Made by a program: the position numbers and the translations under genes. Below are positions 45,719 through 59,200 of a DNA stretch of 64,000 nucleotides, one piece after another. The DNA lies in NCBI RefSeq assembly GCF_947179165.1, contig NC_077245.1, forward strand, positions 43,641,286-43,705,285. The letters are read 5' to 3'. The notes beneath the pieces were generated by a model. That model did no database searches, was not told the DNA's origin, and saw nothing but the letters and a program-made list of their open reading frames with translations. Numbering within the stretch: position 1 is the first letter of the stretch; each line of letters begins with the position of its first letter. The stretch is from Solanum dulcamara (Eukaryota; Streptophyta; Magnoliopsida; Solanales; Solanaceae).

Positions 45719-47122
45719 TATCACAACCCAAACTAGGGCCAAGCCACGACACAGCGATTGGGATGTGAGGGACCCCAACCAAGCCATCTTAGCATATATC
45801 ACATAAATAAGGTAAAGAAACATGATAAACATATGCATAAGTAATCACCACAAGGGAATGGGACTAAGGAAAATCAACTCAGTAGATGTCCAGACCGGAC
45901 TACATCATAAGATGCCTAAGCATGCCTCTACTTTAGTCTTTTATGGGGGCTTAGTAAAAGCTCCTAGCTCACCCTAAAAATAGAAGAAAGTCAAATAAAC
46001 AACAAGAATAAAAGTCATGTCCTCGATAGAATGAGGACTCACCAACTCCTTCAGAATCTAGGGCAACTCTAGACATGAATAGGATGGTCGTGAGTGACGT
46101 CCGCCCCTACATTATAAGACAATGTAGGTAAAATATGCATTAGTACATTTGAATGTACCAAGTATGTGAGGTGTGCATGAACAAATAAAGGAACATAAGA
46201 AATATGACATAAGATGCATGACCAATCATAATGAGCATGAGTAAGGCTTAAAATATTTGAAAACATATAAAACTCATGGTCAATGCATATCATAAAACTT
46301 TATCATGAACTTGTAACTTGACATTTAACGTATGTGGGATAAGACCTACCAACATCTAAGACCATGCGAGCTACTACATGGAATCCGATGATCCCCACAT
46401 CGAGAAAGGGAGGCTACCTTGCCAGGGTATACTCTGTCGTGTTACTCATCTCAACTCAACTCAACTTTGCTATATGTGGATCCACTAGCTAGGCCATGAA
46501 AGTAATCCTATGCGGGCAACGTAGTTTGGAACTTTAGATTGCTACTAGGATTCCCTAGGGAAACTAACTACATTATCAGACCGAACCCCACTTAGAAGCC
46601 CTCTCAATGCTTAGTCAATATCCCAATGGAAACTTGTAAAAACATGATCATAACATAATAGGGAAAGAGAGTAACTGTCTATCAACCCATCTTTAAAACA
46701 TTAGGAATAGCTCATTAACTTAGTGATTCATAAGAATTCATAACTTCGGGGAGAATTGTACTTATCACCATCTTTAACATGATTGTGTGAGAATCAGACT
46801 CCCTACAACTCATAAAAGTTTTTACGGGTTGTCTTGTCAACTCATAGAATTTACTTTGAGGGACTTTTGGAACTTAGCCTCTAAGGTATTCCTGCGAGTT
46901 GTGTCTACGGGTCGTCTAGGGAATTTTTGGTCATAAACTAGAGTCGTAGGACCTTTCTCTTAGGTTGGTCATGATCAACCACCAATACTCCCTCTAAGAC
47001 TCATTTATATGCATCGTGTAAACCTCTATGACTCGTAGAGACGATCATAAACTTGGGTCCAGTTAGCATTTTTAAGATTTCTCTTTGGTTTCCAACTTTC
47101 CGAATTCCCGGGTCTTAAAATA
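45719..47122 (-). repeat. Element G 3' LTR (about 1.4 kb)
   Basis: Minus-strand start TATTTTAAGACCCGGG (usual TG changed to TA) right after the polypurine tract, and end GGGTTGTGATA (usual CA changed to TA). It is a third LTR type, unlike A/B, E or F/H. The five bases outside it, ctccg (45714-45718), would be one half of a target duplication; the other end is lost. Confidence 0.7.
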
Positions 47123-47133
47123 TCTCCCCCTTG
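47123..47133 (-). promoter_or_regulatory. Element G polypurine tract
   Basis: Minus strand reads AAGGGGGAGA immediately before the LTR start, the expected plus-strand primer. Confidence 0.75.
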
Positions 47134-47389
47134 GAAATATTCATCCTTGAATGAGATTAACTTATCATAGGAAGGACACGTAAAGAGAACTAGCAACCCA
47201 ATATGAACATGATGATACCTTAAAATGCATGGAACATTAAAACTTTAACTTAACATAAAACCATGACAAAAAAGTCAACTTTTCATGAAAATGTATGCAT
47301 ATGAATGACATAGGAGGAGCTGAATATTTAAGAATTCAATTAGCTTCGAATAGGAACAATTTACTACTTTAGGCTTTAGTAGAGGGAAA

Positions 47390-48480
47390 GAGGTATGGGT
47401 ATTGTTTCATCATATCCACCTCCGCCTCCCAAGAAGCACTTTCTACTTGTTGATTCCTCCATAACACTTTGAGAGACACAACTTCTTTGTTTCTTAACTT
47501 CTTAACTTTCCAGTCTAAGATCTCTACCGGAACCTCTTCATAAGTTATATCCTCTTAAACACGTACATCTTCCAATTACACAATGTAGTTTGGGTCACCC
47601 ATGAACTTTCTCAACATAGATACATGAAACACCGGGTGAACCATATCTAACTCAAGTGGTAAATCAAACTCATAAGCCACCTTACCAACACATCTCAATA
47701 TCTTATAAGGTCCAACATATCTAGGAAATAGTTTTCCTTTCTTGCAAAAACGCATTTTACCCTTCATGGATGAAACCTTCAAATACACCCAATCATCCAC
47801 CTCAAATTCAAGGTCTCTTTTCCTAACATCAGAATAGGACTTTTGAAGACTTTAAGTTTTCCTCAACCTCTCCCTTATGATTCTTACCTTCTCCATAGCA
47901 TCTATCACAAAATCTGGACCAATCAAGTCCATCTCACATACTTTGAAGCATCCAACCGAAGATCTACATCTTCTCCCATATGATGATTCGAAATGAGCCA
48001 TTTGGATGCTAGAGTGATAACTATTATTCTAGGCAAACTCAATTAATGGCAAATGTTCATCCCAACTTCCTTTAAAATAAATAACACATGCCCTCAATAT
48101 ATCCCCTAAAGTTTGGATCGTTCTTTCGGCTTGACCATCAGTTTGAGGATGGAGAGCAGTAATTAACTTATCCTTTATACCGAGACCCTTTTGAAATAAC
48201 TTCCAAAAGTGTATAGTAAATTCAATACCTCAATCCGATATGATGGACAAGGGAACTCCATGAAGTCTTACCAACTCACGAATATACAACTTAGCGTAAT
48301 CCTCAGCATCATACGAAGTCTTAACCGGTAGAAAATGAGCCGACTTAGTCATCAGATCTACCACAAACCAAATGGAATCATATTACTTCTTAGTACGAGG
48401 AAAACCTGTTACAAAGTCCATATTCACATCTTCCCCACTTCTAAGAAGGAATTTCAATGTCTTGGGCTAGACCTCCTGGT
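47390..48480 (-). pseudogene. Element G integrase core, C-terminal module and chromodomain
   Basis: Best-preserved part is an open frame at 47800-47576 with DDWVYLKVSSMKGKMRF, GKLFPRYVGPYKILRCVG and HPVFHVSMLRKFMGDP. A chromodomain follows at about 47560-47395 (EEVPVEILDWKVKKLRNKEV, then VLWRNQQVESASWEAEVD). The core upstream is in several frames. The intact-looking chromodomain assigns G to chromoviruses. Confidence 0.82.
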
Positions 48481-48770
48481 ATTTGATGCTCAACTTTAAT
48501 TTGTTGGCAATTTGGACACTTAGTTACAAACTCCGCTATGTCCTTCTTCATACCATTCCACCAATACACTTCCCTCAAATCACGATACATCTTGGTGGAG
48601 CCTGGATGAATCGAATATTGGTAGCTATGGGCCTCATTCAGTATCAACTCTCTTAAACCATCAACATTGGGCATACACAACTGACCTTGATAACGAAGCA
48701 CACGTTCTCCTCCTTGGGAGAAAGCCTCAATGGCTTTTTCGGCAACTAATTTCTTCAACTCAACCAACAT
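48441..48770 (-). pseudogene. Element G integrase HHCC zinc-binding module
   Basis: A 109-residue frame includes VLRYQGQLCMPNVDGLRELI, then NEAHSYQYSIHPGSTKMY (two His), WWNGMKKDIAEFVTKCPNCQQIKVEHQ (two Cys). All four zinc ligands are present. The frame ends before the core domain. Confidence 0.85.
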
Positions 48771-48908
48771 CGGATCACAGTCTTATTTAGCCTTAACATC
48801 CATCACAAGAGACTATTCCAAACCATTATGAACAAGAATACCTCCATCATTGGAGTCAACCAATCGCACACCTAAATGTGCCAACATATGAACATCCTTA
48901 ACCAATTC

Positions 48909-49370
48909 TCATTGGTTTTCTTCAACATGTGCAACACTTCTCATGGATAATCTACTTAGTGCATCAACAACAATATTGTCTTTACCCGGATGGTACAACA
49001 TACTCATGTCATAATCCTTTAACAATTCAAGCCATCTCCTTTGCCGAAGGTTCAAGTTTTTTTGTTTAAACACATATTGTAGTCTGTTATGGTCGGTAAA
49101 CACATCTACATGGGCACCATAAAGATAGTGTTTCCAAATCTTCAAACTAAACACAACTGCCGCTAGTTCAAGGTCATGGGTTGGATAATTCCGTTCATGT
49201 ACCTTAAGTTGCCTAAAAGCATAGGCTATCACCTTACTATGTTGCATCAATAAACAACCAAGGTCAACCCTTGAAGTATCACAATATACCACAAAACCAT
49301 CAAACCCTTCCGATAAGGTCAAGATAGGAGCGGAGTGAGACGATCTTTCAACTCTTGAAAACTCTTTCAC
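48909..49370 (-). pseudogene. Element G RNase H
   Basis: An uninterrupted 153-residue frame with the catalytic set: FVVYCD (Asp), [10 protein letters not shown] (Glu), [13 protein letters not shown] (Asp) and [10 protein letters not shown] (Asp). Length and order fit a complete Ty3/gypsy RNase H. It is separated by stops from RT upstream and integrase downstream, so called part of a pseudogene although the domain itself looks intact. Confidence 0.88.
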
Positions 49371-49379
49371 ACGCTTCTA

Positions 49380-50235
49380 ACCATTGAAACTTTACCTTAA
49401 TTTGAGTCAACTTGGTTAAAGGTGATGAGATCGATGAGAATCCTTCCATAAATTTTCTATAGTATTCGGCTAGGCCCAAGAAACTCCAAATATCCAAAGG
49501 AGATAATGGTCTAGGCCAATTCTTAACCGCCTCAATTTTCTAAGGGTCCACCATAATCCCTTCACAGGACACAATGTGACCAGGAAAATCCACATCCCTT
49601 AACCAAAACTCACACTTGTTGAACCTTGTAAATAGTTACTTGTCTCTTAGAGTTTGCATCACAATCCTCAAGTGATTAGCATTCTCCTCCTCATTCCGAG
49701 AGTAAACCAAAATGTCATCAATGAATAAAATCACAAACATGTCTAGATATTGCTTAAACACCCTATTCATTAAGTCCATGAAAGTCGCAGGTGCATTGGT
49801 TAAGCCAAATGACATAACTAGGAACTCATAATGGTCATACCTTATTCGAAATGCCATTTTGTGAATGTCACACTCCCTCACCCTTAATTGGTGATAACCG
49901 GAATGAAGGTCAATTTTAGAGAAGTAGTTTTCCCCTTGTAATTGATCAAACAAATAATCTATCCTCGGAATTGGGTACTTATTCTTGATGGTTATTTTGT
50001 TCAATTACCGGTAGTCAATGCACATATGTAGCAAGCCATTTTTCTTTCTAACAAATAAGACGGGCGTACCTCATGGGGATATACTTGGTCTAATGAAATA
50101 CTTGTCTAACAAGTCTTTCAATTGGTCCTTTAATTTCGCTGGGGCCATTCAGTAAGCGGGAATAGAAATAGGTTGAGTATCTGGAAGAAGGTCTATGCCA
50201 AAATCAATCTCCCTTTCAGGAGGGACACCAAAACT
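49380..50235 (-). pseudogene. Element G reverse transcriptase
   Basis: Starts in the protease-RT linker ([20 protein letters not shown]) at the element break and continues as [25 protein letters not shown], an open frame (50004-49636) with [59 protein letters not shown] and [10 protein letters not shown]. Thumb and connection continue to about 49380 with stops. The only copy in this window with the FIDD box unaltered. Confidence 0.9.
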
Positions 50236-52179
50236 AATCTTGAATTGTAGAATGGAACTCGATGTTGCCGTCGAAACTCATAAAGTCGTAGAATCAGGAA
50301 AGTAAGGATAGAATATCATCAGAGCAAGAGCATCGCCTAGCTAAGGCCCAAACTATCAAACTCAAGTTTGGTACACCAGCGTACAAGGATCTAATCTAGC
50401 AGAAGCAACGTCGGGGCAATACTAAGGCCTATCGAGTCCAAATAATGCATTTCTAAGGCAAGCACTAGTCAAACCTAGAATAAGGCCTAACATGCTCCAA
50501 ATAAAAAAGAAACCAAGTATTCAAATATACCACAAGGCATGGTTGATCAATAAAGGCAAGTAACATGCTAATAATTACCCAATAAAATCTCAAAATAGGC
50601 CTAAAACATGATTTCTAAATGTCTAAGCATGATTCAATAGCTACCCAATCCCAATTCTAACTAATCAAGTAGCATTCACATTCTCAAGCTCAAACTAAAG
50701 AGAGAAAAGTTGTATCCTACATGTAGGCCTATCACCCACGCTCCAAAAATCAAAGAACCAAAGCTTTCCCCTACCAAGTGGCCTCCAAATGCTGCCATGC
50801 TATCAAAAATACATACACAACATCAATACGGTCATTTTAATACTAAAATTACAAAAATTGAAGACAGACTAATTTTCAGTCAAAAATGAAAATGTGGGAC
50901 CCATTCTGGTAATTTCAAAATTAAATTTGTAAAAAGGTCCTAAATACCTCCCCAAACTTGTGTACCAAAATAGAACACAATTCAGGGCTCAAAACAGCCC
51001 AAACACGAACATGTAAGAATTTCAACATTAAATCACCATGAAAGTTTATTGGACAGAAGTTAAAAACAAGAAATTTACTCCAATAAAGCCTCCCCGACAC
51101 TTTTTGATCACTAACCCATGTAGCCACAACAATTACAAACTCAAAGGACTTGAAATCACCCAAATTAGACTTCTACAGCTCTAACAATTGTGTTTTGAAA
51201 TTGCTTAAATAAGCTAAAACGCGTCTGTCTCTAATTTAAAGAGACCAGACAAAAAGACCTCCACGAACGCAGCCAAAGTGGCCTGCGAATGCGGAGTGAA
51301 GGGTCACAAACCTCCACAAATGTGGCATGTGACTTGCGAACACAGAGGAGTCAAGATCCCTCCGCAAACATAGTGACGAGCCTGCGAATACGAAGAGGAA
51401 ACCATCATATCTCCGCAAATGCAGAATAAAGAGCCTCCTCTCTGCAAACATAGCCAAGGATCCCATAAATGTGAAGTGCAAAACACCCTTGCACCAACAA
51501 CTACTGTACCATGAGATTTTGGCATTGTCCAGGTCTCCGATATGGTGCTCGGGATTAGTTCAAAATCCTGTGCGCACAAACAAGATATGCTACCCCAGCA
51601 AATTCGATGTTTCGAACTCAATGGCGCATTTGAAATTTCCATAAGAGGTTATTTTAATGAAAAGTAGATCCCACAGCTAAATGCCATTTTTAGCGAAATT
51701 CCACAATAGGCCTCTAGATTAGACCGTAAGCCTCGAGAAGAGAACAAAAGGATGTTCTAGACCAAACTTGATATTCCAAAACTAACTGCACTGATAGAAT
51801 TTTCATCCAAGCGCATATTCCAATAATGTTGACCAAACTCAATCTTAGGCCAAACTTCAAAGGCAAAAATGTCAAATGGCTCGAAACTCACATCAAATGC
51901 CTCGATACTATGCCGACAATGCTACTAGCCTAATTTTTCCATTCTGGAGCTTATAGAACCATCAAAATTCTATTCTAAGGTCGTTTACCTGATATTATGA
52001 CCGAAATCAACTTTTCAAGTTTAAAGCTCCAAATTAAGGAAACGGGCCTAAGACCTAAATAAATGCACGCAACCGAACAGTCAGTGCCACAAGTCCTAAA
52101 TAACTTGGGGTCGCTGTAGGAATGTTCTAAACTACAAAAATAAGGCATTAAGGCAAAAATGAACATAAGGGTCATTACA
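50236..52179 (-). repeat. Element H 3' LTR, truncated (about 1.9 kb kept)
   Basis: Minus strand begins TGTAATGACCC at 52179. It aligns with the F LTR through successive landmarks (the AGCGACCCCAAG stretch, the AATTGTGTTCYATTTTGG stretch, the GGCCTTAGCTAGG stretch) up to the F position near 37350, then gives way to element G near 50235. About 1.1-1.3 kb of the LTR 3' end is missing. Confidence 0.8.
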
Positions 52180-52191
52180 ATATCCACTACT
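52180..52191 (-). promoter_or_regulatory. Element H polypurine-like tract
   Basis: Minus strand reads TAGTAGTGGATA before the LTR, comparable to AGTGGTGGATGG at the same position in element E. Confidence 0.55.
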
Positions 52192-52219
52192 ATAAAGGAT
52201 TTTCATCCGTGAAAATAAG

Positions 52220-53570
52220 ACTCAAAAAGTACCTAATGGCTCAAATAAGCCGAGAACTACTCCCACATCTCTTGCCCAGTCTCTGAGGTAGCCTCCCAGA
52301 CTGGACGGTTCCTCCAACAGACCTTAACAACAAAAATGTCTCTCGATTATAACTTCCTAACATCTCTAGTCAGAATGGCCACCAACTCCTATATAAAGGT
52401 CATACGATCATCCAACTTAACTGAATCATCCAGAAGCACATGAGACCCATCTGGAACATACCGGTGCAACATCGAAACATATAAAACAGAGTAGATAACT
52501 GATAGTATTGGATGTAGGTCTAACTCATAGGCAACATCTCCAACTGTCCTCAAAATCTCAAATATCCCTATATACCTGGGACTAAGCTTGCCCCACCTCC
52601 CAAATCTCATCACGCCCTTTATGGGGGATACTCGGATAAGTACCTAGTCACCAACTGTAAACCTTAACGATCAACACTTGTGATTTGCATAATTCTGATA
52701 TGTACTGTAAGCTATCCTGAGCCTATCCTGAGTCACCCTCACCTTATCTAAGGCCTTCTGAAGCAACTATGTACCACGCGGCCTAGGCTTTGTAGACTCA
52801 AACCAACCAATCGGAGAGAGGTAATACCTACCATATAAGTCCTCATATAGGGCCATCTGAATACTAGAGTGGTGGCTATTATTATACGCAAACTCTGCCA
52901 AAGGCAATAATTAGTCCCACTAAACTCTAAACTCCATAACAAAGGGCCACAACATATCCTCAAGGATTTAAATAGTATGCTTTGACTGGCCATCAGTCTG
53001 TGGGTGAAATATTATGTAAAGGTGAACACGCGTGCCCAAATCCTCCTAAAAAGTCCTCTAAAATCAGGAAGTAAATTATGAAACCTGGTCTAAAATGATA
53101 GATACAGGCAAACCATAAAGGCAAACCACCTCCCGAATGTAGGTACGAGTCAGCCTCTTGGTACTGAAGGAAGTATGAATGGGAAGGAAGTGTGCTTACT
53201 TGGTCAATTGATCCATGATTATCTAAATATTGTGTATACCTCTAGAAGTCTGAGGTAAACCCACAATGAACTCCATGGTGATACGCTTCCACTTCCAATC
53301 GGAAATGGGTAATCTCTAGAACTCACCACCAAGCCTCAAATACTCATCCTTCACCTGCTGGCACACAAACAATGAGACACATAGTCTGAGATATCTCTCC
53401 TTATACTGCTCCACTAGTAATGTTACCTCAAATCACAAAACAACTTAGTTGTGCCAGGATGGATGGAATATCTAGAATCATGGGCCTTGCTAAGAATCAG
53501 CTAAATCAAACTCCTAACACTCAAAACACACAATCGGTCAATAAATCTTAAAACCCCATTTAAATCAAAG
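52220..53570 (-). pseudogene. Element H integrase and chromodomain
   Basis: C-terminal module in an open frame at 52613-52389 (RFGRWGKLSPRYIGIFEILRTVG, VLYVSMLHRYVPDGSHVL), a degenerate chromodomain at about 52400-52250 and a decayed core upstream to about 53560, including the YNN-x-HSS-x-QMA-like block near 52850. Stops in all frames. Equivalent to the F integrase and extends beyond the point where F is cut. Confidence 0.82.
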
Positions 53571-54248
53571 GTAGCCTACCCAGTATCACTTGTCAATACC
53601 CTATCTCTGAGTTCCACCAAGGAATAATCCTTGAACTGACGACCATGGATCCGATCGAGTAAAGATGACTAAGCCCCTACATGAGCTAATACCTGTCTGA
53701 AATCTAAAATATTAAGTCAAGTCATTCAGTTAGCTAAGGATTGGATGTCCAAAGCCAAAGGTCCCTCTAAAATAGAAAGGAAGGCTAGACTACCCATACT
53801 CACTACCCTCCGGCTCAAGGCATCCTCTATTACATTTTTATTGCCTGAATGGTAGAGAATATAATGGTCATAGTCCTTCAGGAGCTCAATCCATCAATGT
53901 TGCCTCAAATTAAGGTTCCTCTAGCTTATAATGCATTGAAAGCTCTTGTGATCAATATAGATCTCACAACGAACTCCATAAAGATAGTGCCTCCAAATCT
54001 TAAGTGTGAAAACTAAAGACCACCAACTCCAAGAAATGGGTGGGGTAGTTGCGCTTATCCATCTCAATATGCCTCTATGCATAAGCTATAACCTATCTTA
54101 TCTACATCAATAAACAACGCAAGCCAATGTCAGATGCATCACAATATATCGTGAAGCCCTCAAACTCAATCAAAAGAGTCAAAATGGGAGCTGTAGTAAG
54201 CAACTCTTTGAGCCTTTCACACTCCTCCAACCATTCAAAAGGAATATC
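53571..54248 (-). pseudogene. Element H RNase H and linker
   Basis: Traces of RNase H: an ILTLL-like start with IYCD near 54140-54180, a [13 protein letters not shown] block near 54030, the [10 protein letters not shown] block near 53990 and a final EDALSRR block near 53810-53830, where Ala-Asp has become Glu-Asp. Frames shift several times. Confidence 0.7.
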
Positions 54249-55127
54249 CTAGTGAGTCAACCAAGTCAATGGGGCTGCAATAGTAGAAATGACCTCAACA
54301 AAGCGTCTATAGTAACTCGCTAACCTAATAAAGCTATGAATCTCAGTAATAAAAATGGGCATAACCAAATCATAAATAGCCTCAATCTTAGCCAGATCAA
54401 TCGTGATACCCTCCTTGCAGACTATGTGCCCCAAGAATACTAAAGACTCAAGCCAAAACTCACATTTTGAAAACTTGGCATAAAGTTGCTGCTCTCTAAA
54501 AATCTGGATCACTATCTTCAAATGTTGCTCATGCTCACTCCTGCTTCGCGAGTATACCAATATATCATGGATAAACACAATGACAAATAAACCAAGTTAT
54601 GGTTTGATCACCCAGGTCATCAAGTCTATGAAGGCGGCAAGGGCATTAGTCAACCCAAAAGATATCATAAGAAACTCATAGTGGCTAATGAGTCGAAAAT
54701 GTGGTCTTAGGGATGTTTGTTGCCCTAATCCTTAATTGATGGTAACCGGACCTCAATTCAATCTTGAAAAACATCGTGGCACCCTGAAGCTAATCAAATA
54801 GGTCATCAATGCAAGGCATGGAGTAATGGTTCTTCATTGTCACCTTGTTCAGCTGCCTTTAGTCAATGCACATCCTCATAGTCCCGTCCTTCTTCTTCAC
54901 AAAAAGAACAGGAGCACCCTACGGCAACCCACTGGAATGGATGAACCCCTTACATTGGAGGTCCTTAAGCTACACACTGAGCTCCTTGGCTCTACAGGTA
55001 CCATCTGATAATATGGTATAGAAATAAGACGGGTGCTTGGCTCCAATTGTATGGCAAAATCAATATCATGCTCTGAGGGAAGGACAGGTAGCTTTGTAAG
55101 GAACACATCCTCATAATATCTAACCAT
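54249..55127 (-). pseudogene. Element H reverse transcriptase
   Basis: The upper part (55127-54897) reads YEDVFLTKLPVLPSEHDIDF and continues toward the PWG/VLF block with damage. The lower part is an open frame (54578-54249) with [39 protein letters not shown] and [19 protein letters not shown]. The polymerase box has His for the first Asp. The palm between them is in other frames. Confidence 0.87.
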
Positions 55128-55179
55128 ATGGTCTATGTCGAATAAAGGGACCTTTCTGTTAACAGCTCACACATAGGCC

Positions 55180-55560
55180 AAACAAGCTAGACAACTCGAT
55201 GCAACTAATTGTTGAGCCTATATAAAAGAGATAATCCCTGTCGTTATGTGACTATAAACATCCTACCATAATACCGGAGAAATACAAGGCACAGAAAAGG
55301 TAACGATCTCGGTGTAGCAATCCAAGACCTCATGGTAAGGTGATAACCAGTTCATGCCCAGAATCAGGTCAAAATCTAACATATCTAGCAGAATAAGATC
55401 AACTCTAGTATAATAACCTGAGATGGTCACTAAGCAAGATCGTAACTCTTGATCCACTACTAAGGACTCAGCCACTGGGTTAAACTATGAACCGGCTCTG
55501 CCAAGGACTCTAACCTCATACGTAACTGAGAGCATAATAAATAGATACATATGAAAAGGT
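55180..55560 (-). pseudogene. Element H aspartic protease
   Basis: The open frame 55475-55263 contains VAESLVVDQELRSC and the retropepsin-type [20 protein letters not shown]. The catalytic DSGA-like segment upstream near 55500-55590 is degraded (traces of FDVGSTFS-type sequence). Confidence 0.75.
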
Positions 55561-56139
55561 TGACCCCACATCAAATAAAATATGTCATAGGATGGTGGCA
55601 TAATAGAAGCGTACCAATAATGACATCCTCGGATGCCTCAGCCTCAGCCCTTATCAGGGCAGTATAGAAATGGTCCTTAGGAACTCTACCTGGTACGTCT
55701 AATCTACCGTCTAACCTACCTCCTCATGTTTTTCCTCTAGCACTTTGTCGACTACCTTGCCGATCCTGATCCTGACCACTGCCTCTAATTGAAGGGGGCA
55801 CTGCTATCACCGGTCTAGCTACAAGGGGAGCTAGTACAATCTCCTCTTGCCCTTGCCACGGGCACTCTCTAGAACAATGGACTAAAATTCCACAATCATA
55901 ACAAACCTGAGAAGAACAACCTATAAGGATTTGTCCATCACAGCCTTAAGAACCCACATCCAGTCCCCTCGAACTCTAGCCAGTGCTAGGACCACTCTGC
56001 TGATAATAGCTACCCTCAGAAGCAATGGCAAAGCCTATCATAAGTCCCTCCAACTAGTTTGGGACTCACTGTAACTGCCCTGGTAGTGATATCTCTTATC
56101 GCTACCTCCTTGAGCCTCACAATAAATATTCTCCATAAA
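55561..56139 (-). pseudogene. Element H gag C-terminus with CCHC zinc knuckle
   Basis: Minus-strand frames give a Gln/Ser/Tyr-rich stretch (HYQGSYSES) then a knuckle C-x2-C-x4-H-x4-C (CYDCGILVHCSREC) near 55870-55920 and a Pro/Ala linker to protease. The gag sequence is interrupted at 56139 by S4 and resumes at 62679. Confidence 0.82.
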
Positions 56140-56223
56140 CTAGGTATCACGACCCAACCCCATGGGCCATGTCCGAGTGCCCAAGCTGGACACTCGTGTA
56201 TACTCCTGTAAACTATAAGTAAG

Positions 56224-59200
56224 TGTTACACTCCGTAGTTTGGTATCTTGGAATGCTTTTTAAGTTTCTTAAGTTTCTAGAAAGACTCTTAAGTTTCTTA
56301 GAAGTCGTCATGTGAGTCGGGTAATCTATAACGTTATCAAATAATCCTAAGGAAAGGAGAAGGAGATACTCCATAAGAGAGAAGATTGGAAATAGGGTTA
56401 CAAGAATCCGAAAGAAGTTGGAGGCTAAGTAGTGAGTCGTAGGACTCGACGTACTTGTGAAAGCTATTATTTGGGACATTTTGCATACTAAGCTACTTGA
56501 GTACACATCGAGCTTAAGTAGAAAGGAACACATAGGCTCTTAAAGTGAGATGAGATTACAAAACTACAAAAGAGAGATAAGGAGACGACGCACCTACTTG
56601 GGGTGGACCCATGCTGCCATGTGGCAGCTTTGGATTGGTCGCATGATTGAGGTGGCGCCCTAGGGGGATGCCACGTGTCACCTCCTAAGAAGGTATATAT
56701 ATATATATGTATTACATGCTTTACATAGTTCATTCTTCAGCATTTAGAACAAAATAAAAGAAGGAAAACCCTAAGAGACTAAGAGAGAAGGGTGACGGCT
56801 TTGGCCAAAGTGAAAGGTAAGCTCCGATTCCGTTCCGTAAATTAATTATTTAAGGTATCCCTCGGTTAAATGAAGGTGTTTAAAAACTTAAATTAATTGA
56901 TTGGGGCAGAAATATAGGGCTGCAAACAGCCACCGAAGTTCAGCCGCAACAAGAGCTTCAAAAGCCAATTTTTTCAGCAAGTTTAGGAAGCCGTTCGTTA
57001 AGGTATGGTGTGGTTATCTTCTCCCACGTTTTGGTAAGGGTTTGTACATATTATGAGGGTGTTCATAACATAAATATATGGTTTGTATCAGCACCAAAAA
57101 GATACAAACAGTCCACTACTTTTCAGCACTTTAAGGAACTTCCGAGGCTAGGTTTTGGCTAGTTTTGGCTAATTTCGGGGAAGGTAAGATCTTTCATTTA
57201 AATTTGAAGTTTATGGTGTTATCATAGGGTTTTTTATACATCTTTTATGGTGATGGAAGTGTAAGAACTTCATATAAGTGCTGGACGTTAAAAACAAATT
57301 AAATTGGAGTCGCTATAGTTGAATTGTAGTCGAAGCAAGGTGTTGTGCTTATGGTGTGGTGCTGCAGGTTGTGGTGTTGTGTTGAAGGGCCTAAAAGTAT
57401 ACTAAAATGGGTGTGGGATATTCTGTTTGTATCCACCCGACCCCCCGTTTCGTATAGTTAAAGGTTTTGCAAAATGGAAACTAGAAACCCTATTTTGGTA
57501 TCGTGATTTCGAGTGAGTCATTTGCAGTTTGTGTTGTATTATGTTGGTGTGAACTGCTTATACATGTGCTGCAGGTTATTGTTGTTGGTTGGCTGTAGTT
57601 ATTAGGAGTGTAATTGGAAATTCGGATAGGGCATATTATAGGGGAGGTGCTGCCCGATTTCCGTTAACGCCTTAACTAGTTAAGGAACTAGTCGAGAAGA
57701 CGAGTGAGGAAATAAATGTTGTGAATACTCGTAGGTAATATAAGATGCTGGAAAAGTATAAGGTGGTTGATATTCGTATTGATTCCATGTTAAATAGGTT
57801 TGGAGGACGACGACATTAACACGATTAATAGAAGTACATAGAAGGTATGTGAAGCTTTCTTTTGGCATATTTTTGGCATAAGTATGTAAAGTTATTCCTT
57901 CTTTTGGCATGTTTTGGTATAAGTATGTAAAGCCTATCTGTTCTTTATTTTGGGCATGTCTTAGATCTAAGTGACAAGTTATATATGTATGAGGCTTGGG
58001 GTGACTCTATTCATGAGCTCTGAACATGATTCATGATTCATAATTTGTGTTCACTGTTGAATATTAAGACTCTTAAAGTAGTTAAGCTTCGATTCCTCAA
58101 GTCTTCTATATGCTGAGAAGTAGTGTATGTAAAGTTATTCTTCCTCTCTTTTGGCATGACTTAGATGTAAGTATTATGTATATGAAGTTTGAAGTTATTC
58201 CACTCTTAAAACTCTGAGTGTGAGTTAAGGCTCTTGTTCACTTCCTACTGATTAGAACTCCTGTAACAAGTTGAGTCATTACTTTTCAAGTCTTGCATGT
58301 GATAGGAAGTGGTGCATGTAAAGCTTGTCTTTTCCTGCTTCTAGAAAGACTAGACTAAAGGTGCTATAGGACATGGATTTGGATATAGACCCATTTATAG
58401 ATTCTGGATGTAACTCATGACGTGTACCCATTTTTGAATGATAAAGGCCTTGAAGTAGTTGAACTACGACCCTTGAGCCTCCTATAGGTTGAATAGGGTT
58501 GGGATGTGTAAGCTCCTATACCTAGGGGCTCTTGAACATGCTTTATGATGATATCTAAGGGATGTTTGATATGTTACAGAGTTTTGCGCACACGTATATG
58601 CATTATGATATATATAGATCGGGCCGAACGTACCTCAACACATTTTTCTATGTAAGGACCGGGTCGTACGTTCCACAATAGATTATGCATTATACGAATC
58701 AGGCCGTCGTACCTCGGCATTATTATGCATTATGCGGATTGGGCCATCGTACCTCGGCATCATCATGTAATATATGGATCGGGCCGTCGTACCTCGGCAT
58801 TATCATATGACATATGGATCGGGCCGTCGTTCCTCGGCATATGCTTGCTGTATACATGAATCGGGTTGTACATCCCACAGTGCTAATAATATACATATAC
58901 CTATCATGATAAATGATGTGTTTGTAATACCGAGTCCCCGAGCGGGCCGGATATGATACGTGATAATGGTATACATGACTTTATTTTATGAGATGCAGGT
59001 ACAGTACCCTATTAAATGCTATACTTAGTTTCCTGCATTCCTGTTTCAGTTGTTATCTCAGTTATGTATGCTTATATACTCAGTACATGTATCGTACTGA
59101 CCCCCCTTTCTCTGGGGGGAATGCATTTCATGCTCGCAGGTACAGATGTTCATTTTGGAGATCCGCCAGCTTAGGATTTCCGCTCAGCTATATTGGAAGT

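Larger units (their letters stand above)
45719..50235 (-). mobile_element. Element G: Ty3/gypsy chromovirus-type, 5'-truncated
   Basis: On the minus strand: end of protease, RT, RNase H, integrase, chromodomain, polypurine tract, 3' LTR (45719-47122). Gag, most of the protease and the 5' LTR are missing; at about 50235 the protease-RT linker joins the truncated LTR of element H. Its RT and RNase H catalytic residues are intact, the best-kept pol in the window, though stops exist between domains. Confidence 0.85.

Noticed and set aside
50921..51642. Minus-strand frames of 80-112 residues in the H LTR, some with Cys-rich runs
   Set aside because: Located within LTR sequence homologous to F, where the frames are not kept.
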